Assembly: GCA_002493865.1 (NCBI GenBank)
Contig: DLAC01000057.1
Coordinates: 6,924 to 24,242 of the forward strand
Reading direction: 5' to 3'
DNA length: 17,319 nt
DNA from: Caryophanales bacterium UBA7057
GTDB taxonomy: Bacteria; Bacillota_I; Bacilli_A; RF39; UBA660
Positions within the stretch are counted from its first letter, which is position 1; every line of letters begins with the position of its first letter. The notes below the pieces were generated by a model that searched no databases, was not told where the DNA came from, and worked only from the letters and a program-made list of their open reading frames with translations. The translations under genes and the position numbers were made by a program. Below are positions 7,853-15,100 of the stretch, one piece after another.

Positions 7853-8437
7853 ATGAAAAGAACCATTGTCTTAGCATCGAATAACCAGCATAAACTGAAA
7901 GAATTTCAAAGAATTTTAACAGATTATACTATAATTACATTACATGATATTGAATTTGATAGAGAAATCGAAGAAACAGGAGAAACATTTGAAGAAAATG
8001 CTTTGATTAAAGCAAAAGCGATTCATGATTATTTAACTGAAAAGGGATTAGACTATATTGTAGTAGCAGAAGATAGCGGTTTGTGTGTCGATGCATTAAA
8101 TGGCGAACCTGGAATTTATAGTGCAAGATATGCAGGAGGTCATGGAGATGATCAGAAAAATAGGGAAAAACTGCAAAAAGAATTAGAAGGTAAAAAGAGA
8201 GATGCCTACTTTGTTTGTACGATTATGGTGTATTATCCAAATGGAGAACACAAAACATTTGTTGGCAAAACATTCGGAAAAATTACAGAATGTGAATTGG
8301 GAAGAAAAGATTTTGGTTATGACTGCATTTTCTATTCCAATGATTTAAAGAAAACATTTGGAGAAGCAACGGAAGAAGAAAAGAACAGTGTTTCCCATCG
8401 TGGAAGAGCCATTCAAGAAATGATGAAAGATTTATAA
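7853..8437 (+). CDS. rdgB: RdgB/HAM1 family XTP/dITP diphosphatase (non-canonical purine NTP pyrophosphatase)
   Basis: This enzyme hydrolyses dITP, ITP and XTP to monophosphate and pyrophosphate in the cytoplasm, keeping deaminated purines out of DNA and RNA. Its 194 residues are typical. Motifs in order are LASNNQHKLKEF (7-18), with the substrate-binding SNN and Lys14; FEENALIKA (46-54); the catalytic VAEDSGLCVDALNGEPG (71-87), with Asp74; FGYDCIF (154-160); and EKNSVSHRGRA (176-186). The usual FGYDP proline is Cys158 here, a mild oddity. ATG 7853 is chosen because GAGGAGTG (7837-7844) sits eight bases before it. An upstream in-frame ATG at 7835 lacks a ribosome site and overlaps the transporter gene. 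Co-transcription with the transporter and hydrolase is likely, though housekeeping rdgB has no obvious link to either. Confidence 0.95.
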   Translation: MKRTIVLASNNQHKLKEFQRILTDYTIITLHDIEFDREIEETGETFEENALIKAKAIHDYLTEKGLDYIVVAEDSGLCVDALNGEPGIYSARYAGGHGDDQKNREKLQKELEGKKRDAYFVCTIMVYYPNGEHKTFVGKTFGKITECELGRKDFGYDCIFYSNDLKKTFGEATEEEKNSVSHRGRAIQEMMKDL

Positions 8438-8455
8438 GATGGGCGGTAGAATGAA

Positions 8456-9358
8456 ATGGAAAAAGAATTCGTAAAAGCTAGGGATGGATATCCTTTAGAA
8501 GTTCATATATTTGAAGTAAAGAAAGCAACGGCTGTTGTACAAGTGATTCATGGAATGGAAGAACATCAAGAGCGATATGAACCGTTAATTGGGTTTTTAA
8601 ATCAACATGGCTTTTCAGTTGTTAGTTCTGATATACGAGGGCATGGAAGCAGTGCCAAGGATCTTGGGTATTTTAAAGAGAAGAAAGGGTACTTGGAGTT
8701 AATTGAGGATCAAAAAGCAGTCACTCTATTGATTAAGAAACGTTTTAAAAACCTTCCCATCTACTTGTTTGCTCATTCTATGGGAACGATTATTACGAGG
8801 GTGTTATTACAAGAAAATTCAAAAGACTATGAAAAAGTGGTTTTATCTGGATATCCAAATTATCAGATAGGCGCTCGTTTCGGAATTATAACAGCGAGTG
8901 TGATTCAATTGTTTCGCGGACCTAAATATAAATCAAAGTTGTTAAGTTCTTTAAGTATAGGTTCTTTCAATAAGAAAATCAAAAATCCAAAGACCGATTG
9001 TGACTGGATTAGCGTGAGTGAAGAAAATATTAAATCCTATTTAGAAGATCCTTATTGTGGCATTGGATTTACTTGTTCTGCTTTTAATGATCTATTTCAT
9101 CTTGTCGTTTTGATGCATCAAGTAAAAAGATATCAAAATGTGAACCAAAAGATGAAGTTATTGTTATTAAGGGGTATAGATGATCCATGTACTGGTGGAG
9201 AGAAAGGTTCCCATGATTCTTATCAGGTATTGGTAAATGCTGGATTTAAATCTATTAAACAGATTGACTATCCTAATATGCGCCATGAGATTTTAAATGA
9301 AAAGGAAAATCAAAAAGTATATCAAGATATCTTACATTTTTATCAAGAGTTAGACTAG
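8456..9358 (+). CDS. Alpha/beta hydrolase, monoacylglycerol lipase / lysophospholipase type
   Basis: This is a serine hydrolase of the Hydrolase_4 (PldB, monoglyceride lipase) type, 300 residues. The oxyanion-hole region is VIHGMEEHQERY (30-41) and the DIRGHGSS strand-loop (59-66) is typical. The nucleophile elbow is AHSMG with Ser108. The acid is Asp242 or Asp243 in LLRGIDDPCTGG, and the catalytic His is His277 in MRHEIL. The full triad is therefore present. A cap-domain insertion (about 137-215) determines the unknown substrate; glycerolipids are the family norm. No signal peptide is visible, so it should be cytoplasmic or peripherally membrane-bound. It begins 18 bases after rdgB, with GGGCGG (8441-8446) as ribosome site. 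A nearby ATG at 8451 is out of frame. Confidence 0.92.
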   Translation: MEKEFVKARDGYPLEVHIFEVKKATAVVQVIHGMEEHQERYEPLIGFLNQHGFSVVSSDIRGHGSSAKDLGYFKEKKGYLELIEDQKAVTLLIKKRFKNLPIYLFAHSMGTIITRVLLQENSKDYEKVVLSGYPNYQIGARFGIITASVIQLFRGPKYKSKLLSSLSIGSFNKKIKNPKTDCDWISVSEENIKSYLEDPYCGIGFTCSAFNDLFHLVVLMHQVKRYQNVNQKMKLLLLRGIDDPCTGGEKGSHDSYQVLVNAGFKSIKQIDYPNMRHEILNEKENQKVYQDILHFYQELD

Positions 9359-9378
9359 AGTAATGATGTTTAACTCTT
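9345..9378 (+). terminator. Weak candidate terminator after the hydrolase gene
   Basis: AAGAGTTA (9345-9352) and TAACTCTT (9371-9378) form an 8-bp stem with an 18-base loop. The downstream sequence is only moderately T-rich, so termination may be inefficient. The left arm is inside the hydrolase gene. Confidence 0.35.
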
Positions 9379-9471
9379 TATGTTATTTATCTAAAATTCC
9401 AGATGGTGTCTGCTAAATTAAGTTGGCCCCATTACAAGATTTTTATTGAAACCCACGAATAGTTTACAAAC

Positions 9472-9525
9472 TTGACTTTGAAAATGTAACAAATTTAAAT
9501 GAAAGAGAATTCTTTGTGCTACAAT
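9472..9525 (+). promoter_or_regulatory. Promoter region of the SDR gene
   Basis: The clearest element is an extended -10, TGC-TACAAT (9517-9525), 28 bases before the ATG at 9554, without a recognisable -35. A second possibility is TTGACT (9472-9477) with a poor -10 around 9495-9500. The rest of the 195-base gap before the SDR gene contains no gene. Confidence 0.55.
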
Positions 9526-9553
9526 AAAGATAACAAATAATCAAGGAGGAATT

Positions 9554-10438
9554 ATGGATTTAAAAGAATTATTTGGTTATCAAGGAAAAACAGTTGTCAT
9601 TACTGGTTCCGCATCAGGAATGAGTAAATCGGCAACAGAATTATTATTGAGTCTTGGTGCGAAGGTGTATGCGATTGATATCAATCCAATCGATTTACCT
9701 GTTGAAAAGGCATTTCAAGCAGACTTAAGCAAAAAGAAAGAAATAGATAGGGTAATTCAAGAGTTACCAGAAAAAATTGATGCATTGTTCTTATGCCATG
9801 GAATTGCTTATTTTCCTGGAAAAGAGTTATTGGTTCAAAAAGTAAACTTCTATAGTCAAAAATATATGACAGAACAGTTACTAGAAAGAATTTCAGATCA
9901 TGGATCTGTTACTTATATTTCATCCGTTGGAGGATTTGGTTGGCAACAAGTATATAGCCAAGCAGTAGAATTAATTAATTTACCTACTTGGGAAGATGCG
10001 ATGAAATGGTATGAGGAGCATCCAGATTTAATCAAAAGTGCTTATGTATTTGCCAAGCAGTGTTTGGAGTCTTATGTAACTTATAAATGTATGTCTTTAG
10101 AATTTATCGGACGTAAAATCAGATTAAATGCAATTAATCCTGGGGATACAACAACAGGGTTAACGGAAGACTTTAATAAATCAACAAGTCCAAATGGAGA
10201 TATTAAAGAAGGAGAAGAAATGATTTCTAATATCTTCTTAAAGAGTTGGAATGGATACGCAGCAGAGCCAAAAGACATGGGATACCCAATGGTCGTAGTT
10301 GGTAGTGATATTTGTTCCTATATGTCAGGACAACTCATCTATATTGATTATGGACTTACCTCTTCTTGGACAAGTGGTGCCCTGTTACAAGCAAATCAAA
10401 AGACAATTGAACAGTTATCAAAAGAAGCAAATAATTAA
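9554..10438 (+). CDS. Short-chain dehydrogenase/reductase, 3-alpha-hydroxysteroid-dehydrogenase-like
   Basis: This NAD(P)-dependent SDR has 294 residues, slightly long for a classical SDR. The cofactor loop is TGSASGM (17-23). Asp42 after the second strand (YAIDIN) suggests NAD(H) preference. The usual NNAG is CHG (81-83). The active site is Asn98 (KVNFY), Ser123/Ser124 (YISSVGG), and Tyr164 with Lys168 in YVFAK, so the catalytic residues are intact. A substrate-loop insertion lies between Ser and Tyr (about 127-162). The overall pattern, including LNAINPGDTTTG (191-202) and a C-terminal IDYG motif, resembles Comamonas 3-alpha-HSD and related gut bacterial hydroxysteroid dehydrogenases. The substrate is an inference and could be another secondary alcohol. 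The gene is monocistronic, with a near-perfect AAGGAGG (9543-9549) and its own terminator. Confidence 0.87.
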   Translation: MDLKELFGYQGKTVVITGSASGMSKSATELLLSLGAKVYAIDINPIDLPVEKAFQADLSKKKEIDRVIQELPEKIDALFLCHGIAYFPGKELLVQKVNFYSQKYMTEQLLERISDHGSVTYISSVGGFGWQQVYSQAVELINLPTWEDAMKWYEEHPDLIKSAYVFAKQCLESYVTYKCMSLEFIGRKIRLNAINPGDTTTGLTEDFNKSTSPNGDIKEGEEMISNIFLKSWNGYAAEPKDMGYPMVVVGSDICSYMSGQLIYIDYGLTSSWTSGALLQANQKTIEQLSKEANN

Positions 10439-10442
10439 GTTT

Positions 10443-10472
10443 AAAAAGACTAGGATTCATCTTAGTCTTTTT
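10443..10472 (+). terminator. Intrinsic terminator after the SDR gene
   Basis: A 12-bp stem containing one G-T pair (left arm 10443-10454, right arm 10461-10472) closes a 6-base loop. It has five A at its 5' side and five T at its 3' side, so it could stop transcription from either direction. Confidence 0.88.
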
Positions 10473-10498
10473 GCATGCATAAAATATTAAAAAAACCA

Positions 10499-10527
10499 TT
10501 GACGGATTTACCAATTTATGGTATAAT
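10499..10527 (+). promoter_or_regulatory. Strong promoter of the cohesin-protein gene
   Basis: TTGACG (10499-10504) and TATAAT (10522-10527) have a 17-base spacer. TGG precedes the TATAAT, making an extended -10. AGGGGG (10540-10545) is the ribosome site before ATG 10554. This is among the closest matches to consensus in the window. Confidence 0.9.
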
Positions 10528-10553
10528 ATGCAGCAACTTAGGGGGAATAAGGG

Positions 10554-11306
10554 ATGAAAAAGAAAATTTTATTTAGTACTATTTTAGCAAGTGTATTATT
10601 AACATCAGTGCCAGTAGAAGCACAAGGAACCGCCAATGTAAGTTTAATTTCAGAAAATAAGGTTCAAGTTGGAGATACTTTTAAAGTAAGTTTACAAGTA
10701 TCAGATATTAACGATACCTATGATGGTGTAGTTAGTATGGGGGGTCATTTATCCTTTGATGAGGAAAAGCTAGAATTTGTTTCTGCTAAGCCAATGGAGG
10801 AACCATATCAATTTCAAATGAATGTAAATACGATGATGATTGCAGGACTTGACTTCACATTAAGAAATGGACTTTATGAGACTACAACTGTTTATGAATT
10901 CACATTTAGGGCTTTGGAAGAAGGAATGACTAATATTACTTTAGAAAAAGCAAAATTAACGGATAGTCAGGGATATATTACTAACACAGTAATCGATAAG
11001 AATATTGAGATAGTAGAGCCTATTGAAGTAAAAGAAGAATTATCAATTCAATCTCCAGTTGTTGTAACAGAAGAAGTCGCTTCTAATTCAAAGACAGAAA
11101 TTGTATCAGAAACTAGAGAAGTAGAATCAAGCAAAAAACAAACTTCAGTATATGAGGAACATAAAGAAAAAGAAAAAGCAGGAGTAGAAGTAATTCATAC
11201 AACTTCAAGTCAAACAGAAGTAAGTCCTGTGAAAGGAAACATTCATTCTGAAAAAATTCAGAAAGTGTTTCAGAATTTTATTTTAAAACTTAAAAATTGG
11301 TTTTAA
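10554..11306 (+). CDS. Secreted cohesin-domain protein
   Basis: This exported 250-residue protein has a signal peptide (1-23, likely cleaved after VEA) and one cohesin-type domain (about 27-153). Cohesin features seen are the first strands VQVGDTFKVSLQVSD (37-51), GGHLSFDEEKLEFVSA (63-78), and YEFTFRALEEGMTNITL (114-130) before the last strands. Cohesins bind calcium-loaded dockerins, and an intact dockerin is encoded at the end of the giant gene two genes downstream. After the domain comes a Glu/Lys/Ser/Thr-rich, probably disordered linker (154-232). The C-terminal segment is short, basic and aromatic (about 233-250, KIQKVFQNFILKLKNWF) and may bind membrane or wall. No LPXTG or SLH motif is present, so anchoring is unresolved. 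The domain call is by pattern recognition, and a fibronectin-like beta-sandwich is the main alternative. Confidence 0.82.
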   Translation: MKKKILFSTILASVLLTSVPVEAQGTANVSLISENKVQVGDTFKVSLQVSDINDTYDGVVSMGGHLSFDEEKLEFVSAKPMEEPYQFQMNVNTMMIAGLDFTLRNGLYETTTVYEFTFRALEEGMTNITLEKAKLTDSQGYITNTVIDKNIEIVEPIEVKEELSIQSPVVVTEEVASNSKTEIVSETREVESSKKQTSVYEEHKEKEKAGVEVIHTTSSQTEVSPVKGNIHSEKIQKVFQNFILKLKNWF

Positions 11307-11345
11307 AAGAAGGGTAGAAATAAATTTTCTATCTTTTTCTTTTGC
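11305..11345 (+). terminator. Terminator after the cohesin gene
   Basis: TAGAAA (11315-11320) and TTTCTA (11326-11331) form the top of a stem. It extends outward through G-T and A-T pairs and is followed by a T-rich run. It starts at the stop codon. Confidence 0.7.
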
Positions 11346-11352
11346 AAAAGTA

Positions 11353-11382
11353 TTGTTTTCTTTTTTCGGAATATGTTATAAT
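11353..11382 (+). promoter_or_regulatory. Promoter of the small membrane protein gene
   Basis: TTGTTT (11353-11358) is separated by 18 bases from TATAAT (11377-11382), which has an upstream TGT (extended -10). Transcription should start about 18 bases before the ATG at 11407. Confidence 0.8.
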
Positions 11383-11392
11383 GGGTTCATAA

Positions 11393-11405
11393 GGTAGGTA
11401 GGTAG
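11393..11405 (+). repeat. GGTA tetranucleotide repeat forming the ribosome binding site
   Basis: Three tandem GGTA units plus a final G lie directly before the ATG at 11407 and provide the only Shine-Dalgarno-like sequence. A change in copy number by replication slippage would move the purine core relative to the start codon. Confidence 0.7.
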
Positions 11406-11406
11406 T

Positions 11407-11910
11407 ATGAAAAAACTAAATAAAAATGTATTAATTATCATTGCTAGTATTTTATTAGTAGTACTTGTTGTTTTAGTGGTTGTCGTTGTAAATCCATTTG
11501 GGAAGAAGTTGTCACAGGAAGAAGAATTCAAGAAGAAAATAGAAACTATGGGTGCTGAATTCTATGAGGATCTTTACTATAAGCAAGTTGAGACTTTAGG
11601 GGATGAAAAAGCTAATTTTTTAAAGAAATTTGAAACTATAGGAATTAAAGTTGATTTAGGGAACTTGTCTCGTTATAAGGGAGAAGATAGTGAGAAAATT
11701 CTAAAAGAATTTGTTAACAAGAAAACAGATGAGGCCTGCGATAAAACTAAAACACAAGCAATTATTTATCCACAAGCTCCGTACGATAAAAAGTCATATA
11801 AAGTGGAAGTAAATCTTGTTTGTGGATTTGAAGATGAAAAAGAACCAGAGAAAACAAAGACACCTGAAAAAACGAGCGATGTTAAAAAGGAAGATAAAGA
11901 AGAAAAATAG
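11407..11910 (+). CDS. Single-pass membrane-anchored extracellular protein of unknown function
   Basis: I do not recognise this family. The 167-residue protein has a short basic N-terminus and one strongly hydrophobic helix rich in Val, Leu and Ile (about 8-29), ending at NPFGKK. No cleavage site is obvious, so it is probably a signal anchor with the rest outside the cell. The outer region (35-140) is mixed helix and strand and very rich in Lys and Glu. It contains just two cysteines, Cys111 and Cys139, which could form a disulfide. The tail (141-167) is a Glu/Lys/Pro/Thr-rich disordered stretch, possibly wall-spanning. It has its own extended -10 promoter and is followed by two terminators. 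It lies between a cohesin protein and a dockerin protein, so a role in the same surface assembly is possible but unproven. Confidence 0.8.
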   Translation: MKKLNKNVLIIIASILLVVLVVLVVVVVNPFGKKLSQEEEFKKKIETMGAEFYEDLYYKQVETLGDEKANFLKKFETIGIKVDLGNLSRYKGEDSEKILKEFVNKKTDEACDKTKTQAIIYPQAPYDKKSYKVEVNLVCGFEDEKEPEKTKTPEKTSDVKKEDKEEK

Positions 11911-11939
11911 GAAAGTAAATTGTTACTTTTCTTTTTTTG
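11911..11939 (+). terminator. First of two tandem terminators after the small membrane protein gene
   Basis: AAAGTAA (11912-11918) pairs with TTACTTT (11923-11929) around a 4-base loop, followed by TCTTTTTTT. Confidence 0.82.
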
Positions 11940-11943
11940 TCTT

Positions 11944-11968
11944 AGAACCTCTATTAGGTTCTTTTTTT
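11944..11968 (+). terminator. Second tandem terminator
   Basis: AGAACCT (11944-11950) pairs with AGGTTCT (11956-11962) around a 5-base loop, followed by a run of T. It lies about 15 bases beyond the first hairpin. Together they isolate the giant gene from upstream transcription. Confidence 0.85.
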
Positions 11969-12001
11969 GTGACAGTCAAACATGTGTAAAAAATAAGCAA
12001 T

Positions 12002-12010
12002 TGTGGATAA
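12002..12010 (-). promoter_or_regulatory. DnaA-box-like 9-mer upstream of the giant gene
   Basis: The top strand reads TGTGGATAA, the exact complement of the consensus DnaA box TTATCCACA. It is a single copy about 110 bases before the start codon. It could be a DnaA-responsive regulatory site or coincidence; nothing else here suggests an origin. Confidence 0.4.
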
Positions 12011-12022
12011 AGTTTACAATCA

Positions 12023-12087
12023 TTGACAACGATTTACACTTCTTTTGCACAAAAGGACTAGTCAACTGTCAAATTGTCTGATATAGT
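12023..12087 (+). promoter_or_regulatory. Candidate promoter region of the giant surface-protein gene
   Basis: The best -10 is TGA-TATAGT (12079-12087), an extended -10 with no good -35, 34 bases before ATG 12122. A perfect TTGACA at 12023-12028 has only a poor partner (TGCACA near 12046-12051). GTCAA motifs (12061, 12068) lie immediately upstream of the extended -10, where an activator or repressor could bind. GGAG (12110-12113) is the likely ribosome site. Confidence 0.5.
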
Positions 12088-12121
12088 CGAATTAAGATAA
12101 AGAAGGATTGGAGTTGTTATT

Positions 12122-15100
12122 ATGAAAAAGAAATTAAAGTATTTAGTAGTTAGTATGATCTTAATGTTTACAGCATACTTACCAAATCAAGTATTTGCAG
12201 CAGCAGAACACAAACTTAGTCTAAGTGCTGTTGCATGTCCCGTAGAAAACTACGCTGACAAGACAGGCAAGGATATATATTATGCTTGTATGGATGATTA
12301 TTTAAACGGTAATCTAACTGAAACTATAACAAATGGGGATAAGGTAAAACCAGGAACTACAGTTATGGTAATCCTAAATTATAGTCCAGGGGATTCTCAT
12401 AATGTAGTATCATTAAATGCAACGCTTCGTTATGACTCTACAAAGTGGACCCCTCTTGTACAAGAAGGAGACGACTTTTATGATGAGACTCAATTTCCAA
12501 AAACTGGAAGAAAAGTAACTTGGGCAACATCATTTAATGTGAGAGGTCCCGGAGATATTAGTTATTATGTAGAGGATACAGCAAGTACAATGACTCCAAT
12601 TAGTAAAGATACAGAGTTAGGGTATGTATTCTTAAAACTAAATGATGATGTAAGTTCTAATACAGATGTTACTTTAACTTTAGGAGATGAACCAGGAGAC
12701 GTTGACTTTGCTGATGATAATGGGGATCAAGTAAGACCTTATTCCTTATCCAATATGACATTAACTTCTCCAGAAGCAGAACAATCAAGTGATGCTACCT
12801 TAAAAACTTTAACCGTAACCAATGGATCAACAACTTATACTTTAGATCCAACCTTTACACCTGGAGATGCTACTGTTACTTCTTATAAAGCAGTTGTACC
12901 AAACAATATTACTTCTGTTGATTTAGCAGCTACTGTAAATGATACAGGGGCAACCATTTTACCAGCAGGACTTGGAACGAAATCAGTAAATGTTGGTGAT
13001 AATAACTTTGATATTGTAGTTACTGCGGCAAATGGAGATACTGAAACTTATACAGTAAATGTTTACCGTTTATCAAATGATGCAACTCTATCAAGTTTAA
13101 CTTTAACAAATTCAATATCAATTGGATCTATTCAAGCAGGAAAATATACTTATACAGCAACTGTTCCTTATACAACAACAAGTACAAACGTTTCTGCTAC
13201 AGCGAATCATACCAATGCAACGGTAAAAAGTGGAACTGGGGCTTGGAATTTAACAAATACTGGAACAACTAAAAATACAAGAGTAGTAAATGTAGAAGCT
13301 GAAAACTGTAAAACAGAGTATGCAAGTGTACCTGGAAATAGTTGTACAGATCAAGACTATACGATTGAGATTACAAGAGAAGAAGCTTCTAGTAATAAGA
13401 ATTTAAGTGATTTAACTGTCGATGGAACAACCGTTCCTGGATTCTCTCCAGCAACAAAAACTTATACACTTACAGATGTTGCGAATTCAAAATCTACAAT
13501 GACCATTGGAGCAACAGTAGAAGATACTGGAAAAGCAACTATTCAAAGTGGTACTGGTAATGTAAATTTAACTGTTGGAGATAACTCCTTCGATGTTATA
13601 GTAAAAGCACAAGATGGAACTACAGAAACTTATACAATTAAAGTAAAAAGATTATCTAATGATATAAGACTTGCTAGCCTATCTATTACAAGTACTCCAC
13701 AAGGAACAATGTCACCTGCTTTCTCAAGTACAAATACAACAGGTTATACTTATAGTTATGATGCTACAGTGACACAAGTGACTGTAACAGCAACCGTTCA
13801 AGATACTGGAAAAGCAAGTGTAGCCATTGTGGATACTACAAGTAATCCTACAGCAACAGGAACTCCACAATTAAATTCAGCAACTGTAAACTTTGGAACT
13901 ACAGTAACATCTGCTTCTGTCATTGTAACAGCAGAAGATGGTACAGTTCAGGCTTATCCAATCACATTTAATCGTAGCCAATCTTCTAATAAACTTTTAA
14001 GTAGTTTATCTATCACACCAGGAATTTTAAATGAAACTTTTGCACCAACCACTTTTGCTTATACAACAACGGTAGCTTCTACAGTTGAGAACATCACTGT
14101 TACAGCAGTACCTGCAGATGCACCAAGAGCAACCATTAAATCAATTACAGGAAATACAAACTTAAGATTTGGAACCAACACAATTACAGTTACGGTAAAA
14201 GCCGAAAATGGAGATGAACAACCATATACAATTACGGTAACTCGTGAAAAATCAAATGTAGCAACATTAGAAGATTTAACTATTGATGGAACGACCGTTT
14301 CAGGATTTAATAAAAATACATTCAATTACACAATTTCTGGAAGTGTTCCTTATAATACAACATCCGTTACAGTTGGAACAACAAAAACTGATACAAATTC
14401 AACAGTAACTGGAGATGGATCAGTAAACTTAACAACCGGATCTAACCAGATTGTTGTTAGAGTTACTGCTCAAAATGGGGTTGACTTTAACGAATATAAA
14501 ATCAACATTGAACGTGACAAAAATAGTGATAACACTGTACATGGATTAACAGTTGCAGGAAAAACACCTACATTAAATAGTGAAGGTAAATATGAAGTAA
14601 CTCTTCCAAATGGAAAAACAACGTTAGACCCAGCAGATGTAGTAGTTACCGTAGGAGAGGGAGCAACCGTTACAAAAGGAAATTCAATTCCTTTATCAAC
14701 AACGGGAGTAAATACTTATGAGTTTACTGTTAGAAGTGAATCAGGAAGTGACAAAACTTATACAGTATTAGTTACTAGAGAAGCATCTACTTCAACGACA
14801 CTTTCTAAAGTAACTTTAAATATTGGATCAGATAGCAGCAGAAGTTGTATTATGAGTGGAGATACTTGTACAATTACAATTCCAGCTGATACAACAGACT
14901 TTACGCTAACTACTGAGATTCCAGCAACTTCAACGATTTCACCAGTCGATGGTACACCACATAGTATGGCACTTACTGATAGTACAAAAAATATTACTTT
15001 AACAGTAACTGCAGAAGATGGAACAACAACCAAAGATTATACATTAGTTGTAGAAAGAGAAAAATCTACTGTCAATACATTAGAAAGTATTACAATTACT

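Noticed and set aside
10299..10490. Forward open frame overlapping the end of the SDR gene and its terminator
   Set aside because: It runs out of frame through the SDR catalytic domain and through the terminator hairpin, and has no ribosome site.
12002..12010. Replication origin based on the DnaA-box-like 9-mer
   Set aside because: Only one exact box was seen, with no dnaA or dnaN gene and no cluster of boxes, so a regulatory site or chance is more likely.
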